Part shown: positions 20,160-32,527 of the stretch, piece after piece | Position numbering within the stretch: position 1 is the stretch's first letter | Layout: the number at the start of each line of letters is the position of its first letter | Assembly (NCBI GenBank): GCA_905178155.1 | Contig: CAJINV010000011.1 | Coordinates: 2,375,331 to 2,439,330 of the forward strand | Direction of reading: 5' to 3' | Length of the DNA: 64,000 bases | Source: Amoebophrya sp. A120 | Lineage: Eukaryota > Sar > Dinophyceae > Syndiniales > Amoebophryaceae | The notes under the pieces: generated by a model | What the model was told of the DNA's origin: nothing | The model's database searches: none | What the model saw: the letters and a program-made list of their open reading frames with translations, nothing else | Position numbers and translations under genes: made by a program

Positions 20160-21900
20160 AGTGGCGCGGCGCGATTCGACTACAAAAAAATCGCCCGCGC
20201 GCAGCTTTCGCCCTCCTCGCCCGGCCCGGGCCCTGGCGCGCCCGCCGGCCCAGCCCTAGGCGCGCCCCTCGGGCCGCGCCGTATCCTTGCCCGCGGGCTG
20301 GGGTCCCCGCCCGTTGGCCGGGCCTCTGGCGGAGCGGCGCCCGCCGGCCTCTCTTCGGGCAGGCCGGCGCGCAGGGGCCCCTGGTGGAAGCGCGTGCCGC
20401 GCGAGTGCCCCTGGCCTGCACCGATTTCCGCGCGCCGGCTGGCCCTTGGGGCCGAATTAGATAGTGGCGCGCCCGGATTCTTTCTGCCTGCGGTGCAAGT
20501 GCCCGCGGGGCCATGTTCGTTTTGGTTTCTCTCGCTCACCCTAAGGAGCGCCCGCGCGCCATTCCTTTTTTAATAAGAGGCGGCGGCGCCCGCGCCCCAT
20601 GAGAGCCTGGCATGCGCGCAGGCCCACCTGGTTGCCGTGTGCGGCAAAGCTGCTAGCCCCATGGGTGGTCAGAGGCTACGTGAGCAACGGTGGCCGGACA
20701 TGAGAAGCGTCTGTCTCCGCCCGCTGGTGCCGATGGCTCACCGAATAACGTTGAGCCTTTTCTCGCGCGGAAGAAAAGTGGTGCCAGATGTGGGCGTCGG
20801 AGTCGAGCTCGGGTGATCCATGTTGGTGATATTCAAAGTAGAGCGCACTACTGTGGACCATGAGAAGCCAACTGGTAATATTAGCAACAAGTGTTGCTCA
20901 TGTGGTCGTTTTCTCAGAGATGAAGGCAAGTGCTTTATTGTTGCGACGCGCAGATGTCGTGCTGCGGATGTAAGTAGTATGAGAGCGCTTGTTGGAGTTT
21001 GACAGAGAGGGAGATAGAGATGTAGAACGAATCTTATTTGCAGACGACAAGGAAGGACATGCATTTCTACACCTACTCGTAGTCCTACACGTCAATAGCG
21101 AGACGCAGTGTATGGGTATAGCGAGTTTGAGTTGGTGCAGCAAAGATGTGTGCCGTAGGCGAAGCTGAAGCAGCCGCGGGGGCGTCCGCGCCAAAGCTTT
21201 GGGCGGGACGGACTGGGCCCGCGGGCGGATTCCAGAAGCTGTTCAGGCGACCTCCTTCGGCCGGGGTGGTTCGCTGTTCCTTCGGGTTATCGTTTTCGCC
21301 CAACCATGGCCACCGCCAAGGCCGCGCGCTGCGTGTCGCCTCCTATCCTTTGTCGGCCTGTTTGCCGGGTCGCGTTGCTGTTTCTGGCGGGCCAACAAAC
21401 GCACGCAGGAAAGCCGGCAGGCCCTACCACCCCGCGATGCCTTCGCGGGGCATGTCGGCCGCCCGAGGAATTGCGCCTGCCCGAGGCGGCAAAGGGCGCG
21501 CAAACTAAAGGCCGAAGCTCCTGGATTTTCATGCAGCGCACTCGAAGATGGCAAGCACGACCCGCGAAGGGCGGCGGCGTTCTCGGCGTATTGGCGCACC
21601 CGCGAAGGGGCTGGCGCCTCGTAGCCGATGGCCCGACCGAGGGCGAATGAAACATGGGCGCCGCCTGCGCCAGGGCGTGGGTGCCGGCCGACTCTTGGGC
21701 CTGCCCACCCTGCGGCTGGCAAATCAGTTGCGGGCCCCGTGGGCATCGGCATGGGCTGCCGCGGCTCTTCTAATCATTTTCGCGCACCGCCTTGCGAGTC
21801 CGTGGGCCCTTGCTTGGGCGAAGCAGGTTTATGCCCGGCGCAGCCCAGCCGGTGTACGCAGGCAGCGGGCTGCTGTTGTTAGCGCACTGCGCGATGCATT
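20160..21900. other. GC-rich island
   Basis: Two GC-rich blocks (about 20160-20670 and 21140-21890) with many overlapping spurious ORFs and no family-like protein. Part of it (21656-21870) is a diverged direct repeat of 23010-23210: both carry GGCGCCGCCTG.GCCA, AAATCAG.GTTGC and GGGCCCCG-type blocks in the same order. Confidence 0.5.
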
Positions 21901-21957
21901 TGCCGCTTTTGGGTGTTTAAGAAATATAACTGTAATGGCACCTGACTGAGGAGAGAG

Positions 21958-22123
21958 CAGCAGGAGCAGCCCGACGTTTTCTTTAGCAAAAGTCCGTCGG
22001 CCCTGCGGCCGTGCGGGTCATTGTTCTCCAGAAGCTTGCGCGGTCTGTCCCGCATCAAAATCTCTTCGTTAATTGAGTATGATGCCCGGCCGTGGTTGAC
22101 ATAATTTTTTGTCACACCAATGT
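21958..22123 (-). CDS. Weak minus-strand exon candidate
   Basis: Read on the minus strand: HIGVTKNYVNHGRASYSINE followed by EILMRDRPRKLLENNDPHGR. A possible donor follows SCCSLLS. The composition is protein-like, but the plus strand is also open here, and no acceptor or partner exon was found. It would be the only minus-strand gene in the window. Confidence 0.2.
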
Positions 22124-22489
22124 GAAATCGCAAAAGCGGTCAGCGCAGCGTGTTGAAACGGAGCAGGGGCTTTTCGCACAACAAATCTATAGCCAGGATT
22201 TGGGTGTTACATGATGAGATGTAAAGTAGCCTTCGCCTCCATGAGGACCCCACTCAGAGTGATCGGGTGCCGTGCCAGGGGTAAAAACGACGAGTCTATG
22301 AGTACGATGCTTTTTGCCTTACGACGTCGTGGTCACGAGCCAGTGAGAGGTTTTTCGTCTAGGGCCTGTTGAGAGATACGTTGAGACGCACTGGCGACCA
22401 TGCAGAAAGAGCAATGCGACCGCGCTGTGTAGTAGATGCGTGAAACAGACTATGCTTTTATCTAGTCATTCTAGTCAGGTTGGCTATAG

Positions 22490-23260
22490 TGACTATCCAG
22501 CACGCATGCAAAAATGGGCGTCGTAAGCCGAGGGGAGAGGCCGCTGCTTTGGTTCTGCCTCTGGTGCGTGGGAAGAAACCGCGCGCCGGGCCGCCGCTTG
22601 TAGGAGATCTGCGTGGGGACACGTGGGCCACCTGCGACGACGCGCCGGCGCGTGGCTATCCGCAGCGGGCGAAAGGAGCGCCAGCAGCCGCGCGAGGGAC
22701 GCCCGACCGAGGCCCGAGGCTTGCCTCGGGGGGTGCTTCTCCGATGTACTAAGCGCGCGACGCGAACCCGGAACGGATCGAGCTCGACCACGCTCGCAGC
22801 TTCGATCGCCCGCCGGGTGGCTGGGCCATTTCTTTTTATTTTGCTTCGTTCCGTGTGTCTTTGCGAAGATGCGCGGCGTCGCTTCCCAGCCAGGCCGCGC
22901 GCTACAGCCTTCCGCCCCTGGCTGTGGGACTGCCGTCGCCCTCGGGCTGGCGCTTAGCCAGGGGGACGGCACCGCCGCACCGTGGTCAGTGCCCCCCCTG
23001 CCAAAAAACATTGGCGCCGCCTGTGCCAAGACATGCGCGCCGGCTTGTTCGTTGGGCCCGCCGTGCGACAAATCAGCGTTGCTGGGCCCCGGGGGCATTA
23101 GCTGCCGTGGATCTAATCTTCGATCGCGCGCTGTTGTGCGTTAGCCCATCTTGGGCGGGGCAGGCGCGTGCCTGGCGCGGCGCGGCTGGTGTATGGCAGC
23201 AGCCGTCGGGCAGCCGTGTTGTAATTCCAAGTAGGTTTTGCAAAATCGCGACAGAGAATC
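22490..23260. other. GC-rich island
   Basis: Non-coding GC-rich block sharing diverged sequence with 21656-21870. No protein family is seen in any of the long but mutually overlapping frames. The flanks (22124-22489 and 23261-23916) hold nothing recognisable. Confidence 0.5.
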
Positions 23261-23916
23261 GCTGTGGTGTCTCCTCTAAACTAAAAAGCGCCTTGTGACG
23301 TACTAACGACCATCCGCTAGGGGCGTTTTGTCTGTTCGCGCTCATCCATTTGCTGTAATTTTGAACCGCGGCTGGTGCCTCTATTTTTTGTGGCTCGCAG
23401 TGACTCACTCGGAGCAGCAGCAGATCACGGAACTCAGGTTCTTTTGTTTGGCAGGCGTCCGGTTGCGTTTATGTAGTCGTGATCTTCATGGTTCTTGCGG
23501 AGTCAAAAAGATCTGGCATTCGGATGAAAACAAGAGCATGCGGATGAAAGCGTCTGTGCTACCGTGCCTCGGACAACGATCTTTGGTTTGGACAGCGATC
23601 AATGTTTTGTTGTCGTCAGTCTGACTGTAGTTGACATGTCGCGCCACCTGAGTCCTCTCCTGTTCTTGATGTTCATATAAGAAAGTCATAAGATCACTAC
23701 AATACTACTAGCTACATCTACGTCTTGATTCATGTCTTTGCCTAGGGCGCGACGCGATTCGCACTCGTGCGTTCCAAAGAAACACCGTATGAGGCTACAA
23801 AATCATTGAGTCAGAACACCTTAACGAAGTAACTTACATTTATCACACAGTTTTCGTGGCTCCCAGATGTGCCTACTTTACCTTTAGTTTGGTTTTCTTG
23901 TACTTTACAGGCAAAC

Positions 23917-26900
23917 ATGAAGCTTGCTTCCGGACCTGCTTGCCAGCAGCTCGGGCAGATAGCCATTCAGGTGATCGGCTACGAAGTTATCGGGCAGCAG
24001 GATCATGGAGGAAACAATTTTGGAGCTACTGGAAGCTCCTACGCTCAACCATTTGCTGCCAAACTTTCGTCCATGCTAACGAACCTGCAGAACCGGGTCA
24101 CCCAGTACGTCGTTTACGAAGTCGCAGTGGAGGCGGAAGGACTCAAATGGACCAAAAAACTACGATTTTCCCACTTTTCCATGCTGTTGGAGTTACTGCA
24201 AAGCAGGTAAAGATTTTTACACCTACTAGAGATGTGCATTTGATGTACTAGAACTGCGTACTTTTTTTATGTGCCTAGTTAGCACGGTTCAACGTCTCAT
24301 CTTCCTCCCAAGGACGTGTTCATTATTGTCGCTAAAATGGCCACTCTTTAGGTACAACAACATTCCATCCGACCTTTTTCCACGCAAAACGCTGGTTCGC
24401 TCCGTGGAAGCGCAGCACCTGAACACCCGTGTGCGGCAGCTAAACGAGTTTTTTCTGGTGATCTGTCGCAACCGACTCGACATTTTGCGCACGTGCGTCG
24501 AGCTCTGGCAGCTGTTTGATTTCCACGTGCATGTCCCGGATGTGTTTGGCGTCCCGAGTAGAGCACAAGCCTACGCCGGTGCAACGACATCATCAACCCT
24601 AGGACCGTCCCCTAGTTCGTCGTCAACCTCGACCTCCGTTGGTGGACTGCTGTACCAAGAATCTGTTCCGGCCCTCACCTCCACTGTGAAAGATGCGTTT
24701 TTCGGGGTCAAAGACTTCCACCTGGACACGTCGCAGTCACTGTTGATTCTTGCGACGAACGACTACAGCATGCAGTCGAAGCTCTCCGTCGCCGCGGAGG
24801 GAGGCTGGCGCGTGATGAAGGAGGGGGTTGCGCGGTTCTGGGGCGAGGTCTCGTCCCAAGCCACTGGCGGAGGGAGCGTGCAGCGGCAGCACAGCAATCC
24901 ACAGAACTCCTCCGTGAACAATCCGATGTATTGGCAAACGGCTTCCCCAAGCTGGCTCAACACGGCCGCGGATCAACCCGGTCCGCATCAGCAACAGTCG
25001 GGACCAGACGTGGATTTTCAACAGCAGCAACTACTCCCGCCAACGTCACAAGCGTCCCCCGTCGCAGGAGTTTCTTCCTCCTCTACTTCCATGAAGAATC
25101 CGCCGTCGTGGCGGGTGTCGCTGCACCATTCGGACGACCGGCCGATGTCGGCGCTCACCTGCTACAAGGGGTCGAAGGAGTATCACTTTGACCAGCAGTG
25201 GCGCGTGCATTTTCAGTCCCAGATTCAGTGCTTTTGCGCCCGGGACAACTTTTCCTTCGTCGGGTTGAAAGACGGCACGGTCGGGGTCGCGAGCCTCGTT
25301 CTCGAAGCGAAGGAACGGCGAGACACGGCGCTGCTGCCGAGGTTTGTGCACGCGGCACCAATTTCGGCCATTGGCTGTGCCCCGGAACTGGAGATGTTGA
25401 ACAGCGGTGGTTCGTCTGCCGCGGGCGGGAGTTCTGGGAGCTCCCGGTGTGCGATGATGGTTTACACTGGGACCGTCGACGGGAAGATCTCGGTGTATTC
25501 CTGCAGCCAGTCGCGCATACTCGCGGAGCTTCTGTTGCCGCTGTCCGAGGTGGGAAGCTCCGCGACAGTGCAGTACTACGCGACCGTGATGAAGGTACAA
25601 CTACAAGTTGTACGTAGATGATGTACTTCATCCCAATAAAAAATGCGACTCGAATATGAATGAGTGAAGAGGCTGAGGCATAAAGATCTGCAAAGCCGTT
25701 GCTACTTCGCAACAAGAGGTACTTCCTAAGTGCGACGAGAGGCATATGCCACTGATATCGATGGAGATACGACGGAAATTGATATTGAAGTAAAGGTCAT
25801 ACAAAAGCTACACGACAACTACTAGGTTCACGGGCGCTACCTCTTTGTGGGCACGAATTTGGGCAGCGTTGTGATTTTCACCGGAGTTGGGAGTACCAGT
25901 TTGCAGCTGCACCGCACCCTCGTTGCCGACCACGTGCGGGAAAGCAATGGCTTGGCGATCGAGTCACTCTGGCACTCGCCAGTCGCCGTGCGGGACCTGT
26001 TGCTGTACCCCGTGCAGCTTGATGAACGAGAAACGGGAAGCTTGTACACCAATGCAAACAACCCAACTAGTACAACTTCTCTCGACCACCAGGAATTCCA
26101 GCCGGGACAGAAACTGCAGGACCTTCCGCTTGGCGTCCAGCATGATAGTGCGACAACGTCAAACACAGCCCTGGCGAGGCCGCAGAAGTCGCCTGATGTC
26201 GATCCGAACCTGCGGCTCTTCGTGGCGCTCCGCGACGGGATTCAAGTGTGGCTGTTTCCGGAGTGCCGACAGGTTGGCTACCAGAGCAAGAACCGCGACG
26301 CGTCGCAGGCGGACAGCAGCGTCGTACGGTGCATCACCTTGCGGGAAAGCACACGGGAACTGCTCGTCGGTTTTGACGACGGTACTGTTGCCAGCTACGA
26401 TTTAGAGTCGAGCCACCAGTTGTCGGCCTTTCCCGCGCATTTCGACGAGGTGAAAGGGAATAAAACGAGTTTCACAGAACAATTACGGCAAAGCACGAAC
26501 GCCATATACAACAACACCTCGGGAGCCGCGGTTGCGCACTTGCAAAATAGCCGGACCACGAGCAGTTCAAGTGGTCCTTCTACCGCCGAGCAGATGAGTG
26601 TTATGGACCAGCAGGCGCAGCAGGCGTTTGGCCACTACGGCTGCGGCACACCGGTCACGCGAATCGAGGTCATTCCGAACACGGATTTTCTTCTCACGAG
26701 TGGCAAGGACCGGTGCTTGAAAATATGGCGGTGTCCGGACGGCGAAAATGCAACGGGGTCTATCAGTAGAACCCACGCAGAACAGCGGGCTATGGACGCC
26801 GTGCAGTGGGCCTTGGACCGCGGTCCCGGACCTCCGGGCTTTGGAGGGGGAAGTAGTAGTAGTGCGGGGGAAGTGGGGGTTGCAGCGTCGAGAGGTGGCG

Positions 26901-26983
26901 CAGGTAGTTCAGCGTATCCCACGGTGCACCCGCCAGTGCTTACAACTATGCCATTGCCCGTGCGAGATGAGTACATTAGCTGA
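23917..26983 (+). CDS. PX-like domain plus WD40-like repeat protein
   Basis: Exons 23917-24206, 24352-25594 and 25826-26983 (GT-AG introns 24207-24351 and 25595-25825) give 896 residues. The ATG lies just after a splice-acceptor-like TACTTTACAG, so an upstream exon may exist. The N-terminal about 180 residues resemble a PX phosphoinositide-binding fold: EGLKWTKKLRFSHFSMLLEL, then LFPRKTLVRS and a helical NTRVRQLNEFFLVICRNR. The rest has scattered beta-propeller-like units: NFSFVGLKDGTVGVASL; MVYTGTVDGKISVYS; RYLFVGTNLGSVVIFTG; LLVGFDDGTVASYDLES; and a clear WD-type blade FLLTSGKDRCLKIWRCPDG. Long Ser/Gln-rich inserts separate them. The likely role is at endomembranes. Assignment is by motif, not full alignment. 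Confidence 0.6.
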
Positions 26984-27521
26984 GTCTAGTACTCAATCAG
27001 AGTAGTGAAGTGCAGCGACATAGCATTATATTAAGCGCCATGAAATCGTTTGTCGACTTGCATCTTCTACTCGAGGTTGGTTTAGTCCGAGATGTTTTTT
27101 TTCCATGGTCACTGTGTATGTGTTCTGCAGAAGGGCAGTGAGACTTTTTTTGAAGATATTGTTTGGTATTGTTTCGAAGCATACAAAAAATACATCTGCG
27201 GGAGCAGAAAGTGAACGCGCGAGTCGGTTTTTTTTCCTGCGTGTTTCGTTTTATTCAACGTGTACAAAAAAGTCTTTTTGTCTTGTTGCTGGACTTGATC
27301 TTTAATTATACCTAGGTAACTCCACTGTAACTGATGCACGACCGGGATGAGATTCAAATCTTCTTTTCCCGGCAGAAAAAAAATCAGGAACACCAGTACT
27401 CCTCGTTGTGTAGAAAACCCGTGGGCGGTCATACCCTGACCTCCTGCTGCTCTGCGTGAGCAAAAATCTAACGAACACCTCCAAATAATTCCGTCAAACA
27501 CGACAGAACACCATTACAAAA
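26984..27521. other. Intergenic spacer
   Basis: About 540 bp between the PX-WD40 stop and the phosphofructokinase start, with no supported ORF or repeat. Confidence 0.5.
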
Positions 27522-30500
27522 ATGAGTTCGCAACCGTACGACCGTTCCCGGCAGGCCTACTCGCAACTGCAACGCGAGCGGCTTTCCGCCGACTGCTCCT
27601 ATTATCTGCCGGACGTGTTGAGAAATCCGAAGCGGCAAATCGATGAGAAATCCAACTTCGAGATTGACGACCGCATCAAGGCTCTGTTCCCAACCACCTG
27701 CCAGAGCAAAGCGGTGCAGTTTGTCCCCGGTGGAACGTTAGCGGGATCTGCGCCGCTGCGCATCGGTGCCGTCTTGTCCGGTGGACAAGCACCAGGGGGC
27801 CACAACATTGTGGTCGGCATCTACGACCAGGCGAAAAGGTAGGATTTTTGACAAGGAGCTTCTCGTATTGACGACTTTCTCTTTTGCGTATCGCAATAAA
27901 AAAACGCGTCACTTGTTGTCCTAAGTCATCAACAAGTGCAAAACATAAACTAATGTATCATACCAGGATCCATCCCGACTCCGTCGTTTTTGGTTTCCTG
28001 GACGGGCCGCACGGGATCTTTGCCAGCCAATACGTGCAGCTGAACGACGAGATCATCGACGGCTTCCGCAACACGGGGGGCTTCGACATGCTGGGCAGCG
28101 GCCGGCACAAGATCGAGACCCCGGAGCAATTCGAGAACTCGCTCAAATGCTGCCTGTATGCAGTGCAAAAGTATCGTACTCGTAGTAATTGCAGTCATGC
28201 ATGACGAATCTGGTTCTTTAGCCCATTCAGCAGTTCAAATTCCATTTTTCCTTGTGGACAAATTTGTAATGCTATTTCTACTAGTACGATATTTTTGCAA
28301 TGCATAGCCTGGAGCTGAACCTCGACGGCCTGGTGGTGATCGGCGGCGATGACAGCAACACCAACGGTGCGGTGCTCGCGGAGTACTTTCGCTCCAAAAA
28401 TGTGAAGACGAAAGTCGTCGGTTGTCCGAAGACGATCGACGGGGACCTGAAGGTGCCGCCCTACATTCCCGTGTCGTTTGGATTCGACACGGCGTGCCGA
28501 ACCTACGCGGAGCTTGTCGGGAACGTTGCGGTGGACTCGCTGTCCGCACAGAAGTACGAATTTTTTTTTCGTAGCATGTTCTTTCGATAGTTGGTTCAGT
28601 TTCCCCTCAAGCCTACTTTGACTCCCTTGAAAAACTGCTACAAACAAAATTGAAAATCAAAATCTTCTATCTACTTGTACTTGATGAGGTACTACCATTT
28701 CGTCCGTTTGATGGGCCGCAGCGCCAGCAACATCGCCCTGGAGGTCGCGCTGCAGACTTGTGCGAACGTCTGCCTCATCGGGGAAGAGGTGGCGGAGAAA
28801 AAGCAAACGCTCAAGGAACTGACGACCCAAATCGTCGACGTTATCTGCAAGCGCCACAAGGAGCAGGGCAAGCACTACGGCGTGATTCTTCTCCCAGAGG
28901 GACTGATCGAGTTCATTCCAGAATTCGAGGCGCTGATCAAGGACATCAACGAAATCTTGGCGAAGGACGGGATCGAGGCGACCGAAGCCTCGGTCGTGCC
29001 TCACCTCGAGCCCCAGAACAAGGAGGCCTTTCTCTACCTCCCCGAATTCATCCGTGGGCAGCTGCTGCTAGACCGCGATCCCCACGGGAACGTACAGGTG
29101 GCGAAGATCGAGACCGAGAAACTGCTTGCTGCCACGGTCCGGAAGGAACTCGAGGAGAAATTTGGGGAAAAGCTGGCACATATGCATTGCAAAAGTATCG
29201 TACTGTGTGTAAATAGTATGGCAAATTTTCTCAACAAGAAGAAAACTGAGACTTTTCATGCAGATTCCTTCGGGTAGAAAAGCACATTTGTCATGCACGA
29301 CAGCAAGTCATACAAGTGCGATTCTTTTGCAGTGGATAGCACACATGATTTTCAACCCGCAGTTCCACTCCTTTGGCTACGAGGGCCGCGCCGGCCTGCC
29401 GAGCTTCTTCGACGCGTCCTACTGCTACGCCCTGGGGTCCACCGCGAGCTCGCTGCTGGCAAACAACGAAACGGGCATGATTGCGTCGGTGAAAAACCTG
29501 TTGGCGCCCATCGCGGAGTGGGAGTGCGGGGGAGTGCCGGTCACGGCGCTCTGCGTGATCGAGCGGAGGAAGGGGAAAGACAAGGCGGTGATTGAAAAGG
29601 CGCTCGTGGACATGTCCGGGGCGCCGTACAAAATCTGGACCTCGCTGCGGGAAAAGCTGGCGCTCGCCGACTGCTACCGGATTCCAGGTATGAAAAGATG
29701 CGTTATTCTTATTACGTTTTTGGACACCGACGAGGCGACTGTAAATTTTTTTCTGTGCTCTTTCCAAATGCATCAAGAAAATGAATGATGTGACCACCTT
29801 TGCTGGAGGTACTTGTTCAAATCCACCAATTCCCATTCAGGCCCGCTACAATTCTCGCGCGACTGCCCGCACTCGCAGGAGATTCCGATCACGCTCGCCC
29901 TGGAGCTCGGCGGCGGCTACAAATTCCCCGTGCAGGACGCGGCGCTGACCTCGTACAAGATTGACTTCCCGACGCAGGGCGACAAGTTCCTGCAGTTCGG
30001 AAACCGGCCGAGGTCGGAATTGCAAGCCTGGCGCAGCACCCAGCCGTACGCGGTCCCGAAAGTGTTCGCGGACGGCGGCAAGCCCGCGGTCGTTGCAGCG
30101 GAGGACAAGAAGTGCAGCATTCCGTGCGCAAAGTACGTCCCGTCGATTTCCGCGGTGAGCGGTTTGGTGCATCTCGGCGCGGGGGAAACCAGTACCACGA
30201 CCGACTGCAAGGTCGGCATCATCTACTGCGGGCGGCAAACCCCGGGCGCGGCCGACGTGGTCGTCGGGCTGGCCGAGTGCCTGCAAAAGTTGGAAGCGGC
30301 CAGTCCGGCCAAGAAGAAGGTGGAGGTGTTGGGCTTCGTCGGCGGGACGGCCGGGTTCTACACGAAATCCTACCTGAAGCTCACCGCCGACGTGCTCGCG
30401 AACTACAAAAAAACCGGCGGTTTCGAGCTGCTCGGTCGCTCCGAGGACCGGTTTAACGAACTGGACAAAATCAAGGCCGTGTGCAAGGAGCTGCAGTTGA

Positions 30501-32527
30501 CGGGGTTGGTTTTGGTCGGCGGCTGCACGACCGCGACGGACGCCTGCTACCTCGCGGAAAATTTGTACGCGAGCAACATCTCCGTCGTCGCCGTCCCGGC
30601 GTCCATGGGGGGCGAGCTTTCCAACGCGTTCTGCGAGCAGCCCCTGGGGTTCGACTCGGTGACCAAAGCCACCGCGCGTTTAGTGGGTAACACGGCGATC
30701 GACGGGAGCTCGGCGCGCAAGTATTGGTACTTTCTGCGGTCGATGGAGGGCCCGACCCACTCGAGCCACGTCACGCTGGAGGTAGGGTTGCAAACGAAGC
30801 CGAACCACTTGGTGCTCGGCGAGCAGGTGCTGCAAGAGGGCTTTTCGCTGAAGGAGATCGTGTCCCAGATCGCGGTATCAATTGTAAAAATGTCTGGGTC
30901 TGGAAGAATTCATGTTTGTCATGCTTGTCTGGCATGACTCTTAAATCTGTCATGCACATTACCCAAGAGCTCCGTTTTTCTGTGATGCAGAAGCGCAGTT
31001 TGTCATGCAGAATAGGCAACAGCGAGAAGGTCGGGAACTTGTCATGCTGAGCTAGCACTTGTGGCCTCCTCATAATACGCCGCCCAGCATCACAAGTTTC
31101 CAGACCCAGACATTTTTACATTTGATACGCGGACGTGGTGGAGAATCGGTGGCAGAACGGGAAGAAGAATTTCGGGACCGTATCCAACGGAAAAATCCCC
31201 CCTCCCCATATCGAAATGGAAATCTGTGATGCAGGATTTGAGGTACCAAACCGACTTGTCATGCTAGAAGGCCAAGAGCCGCAGTCGTGGTCTCGTTTGC
31301 AGGCACTTTGTCATGCTGTTTCCCACTCGCAGCTGCCTCCTATCATGCTGAAGATGCAAGGCTCCCCCACGCCACCCAGCACTACAGTCCGCATCTTTTC
31401 CCGTGTAGCATGACAAAGCTGATTTGTGACAACAAATCTGCATCACAGATTTCCGTTTTGATATGGGGAGGGGGGATTTTTGCTCTCAATAGACCGTGTT
31501 GATTCCCGACGGGCTGCTCTTCAACGTGATGGAGTTGCGCGTGTTGATCAGCGAGCTGGACAAGTTGCACTTCGGGCGTTTAGGGCTGTGCTCCCGCACG
31601 ACGCAGCAGTTCGGCGATTCCTCTTCCGCCTCTTCCTCCGACGGCGATTTCGAGCGCATCAGCTCCTCCGCCGAGGACAACGGAGTGGTTGTCGTGGGCG
31701 AAACCATCACGGAAAAAAAAGCCAAGGCGTCGTCCACCCCCGACGTCGACAAGGTTGCGCAGTTACTAACGCCATTTTCCCGGGCGCTGCTCCAGCAACT
31801 CCCGGATTACGTGGTGCACGGCATGTTGGACGCCAAGCTCCGGGGGAACAGCAAGGTGAATCTCGCTTTGATCGAAACCGACCGGATGCTCGCCGACATG
31901 GTGAAGCTGGAGCTGAAGTCCCGGGCCTCCTACAAGGGATCCTTCTCCCCCGTGTGCCAGTTCCTCGGGTACCAATCCCGGTGCACCATGCCCTCGGATT
32001 TTGACAGCAACTACGGATATGCCCTCGGTTGCGCCTCCGCGAGTTTAATCCTCGCGAAGAAGACGGGCTACCTCGCCACGCTCTCTTCCCTGTCCAAGCC
32101 GGTGGCCGAGTGGCACGCGGGCGGTGTGCCGCTGAGCGCGTTATTAAGCGTTCCTTTGTCGACGACAACGGTGGCCGCGGCGTCCTATGTGAACTCCACG
32201 AACGAGAAAACCTTGCCGAAAATCCAGCCGGCCCGGGTGGACCTGTCCGCCGAGGCCTGCAAGGCGTGGTCCAAGATCGCGGGGCAGTGCGCGGCCGAGG
32301 AAATGTACGAAAACCCCGGTCCGGTGCAGTTCATCGGGGACTGCGCGTCGCGGATCTCCGAGCAACTCAAAATCGCGGAAAAGGACTACTTCTCGTCGCT
32401 CAACGCGGTCAAACGGTTGCTTGCGGACATTGAGAAGGAGTGTCCGCCGGGGTGCAACCCGAAGCGGTTGCGGGTCGCGAACAGCAGTTTGGAGAACCTG
32501 AAGTTGGTGTTGGAACAGATTCCGTAG
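27522..32527 (+). CDS. PFK: Fused two-domain pyrophosphate-type phosphofructokinase
   Basis: Converts fructose 6-phosphate to fructose 1,6-bisphosphate (cytosolic glycolysis). Exons 27522-27838, 27967-28156, 28312-28553, 28689-29180, 29344-29687, 29841-30875, 31133-31180 and 31497-32527 sum to 3,699 nt = 1,232 residues. The first domain has the P-loop-like [14 protein letters not shown], the PPi signature GGDDSNTN (about residue 180), catalytic PKTIDGDLK (about 209) and LMGRSASN. In GGDDS the second Asp, not Gly, indicates pyrophosphate rather than ATP. The second domain keeps the fold ([20 protein letters not shown]) but has GGCTTATD and PASMGGEL at the two catalytic motifs, so it is probably regulatory, like the alpha half of apicomplexan fused PFKs. 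Three introns are GT-AG (27839-27966, 28554-28688, 29688-29840); the other four are introners. Confidence 0.95.
28157..28306 (+). mobile_element. Introner, family D (150 bp)
   Basis: TIRs TATGCAGTGCAAAAGTATCG / complement at 28283-28306. Perfect flanks GCCTG (28152-28156 and 28307-28311). Excision restores [18 protein letters not shown] of phosphofructokinase. Confidence 0.92.
29181..29338 (+). mobile_element. Introner, family D (158 bp)
   Basis: TIRs TATGCATTGCAAAAGTATCG / complement. Perfect flanks GCACA (29176-29180 and 29339-29343). Excision restores [20 protein letters not shown]. Confidence 0.92.
30876..31127 (+). mobile_element. Introner, family A (252 bp)
   Basis: TIRs TATCAATTGTAAAAATGTCT / complement ending CATTTGATA. 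Perfect flanks CGCGG (30871-30875 and 31128-31132). Excision restores [11 protein letters not shown]. The body is like 9040. Confidence 0.92.
31181..31491 (+). mobile_element. Introner, family B copy 3 (311 bp)
   Basis: TIRs TATCCAACGGAAAAATCC, then a C-tract, with the inverted right end finishing CTCAATA. Perfect flanks GACCG (31176-31180 and 31492-31496). The body is nearly identical to the reverse complement of 43118-43429. The exon between this and the previous introner is 48 nt. Confidence 0.92.

Noticed and set aside
20026-23098. Many 100-200-codon ORFs on both strands
   Set aside because: They overlap in several frames of GC-rich DNA where stops are rare, are Ala/Arg/Pro/Gly-rich and carry no motif.
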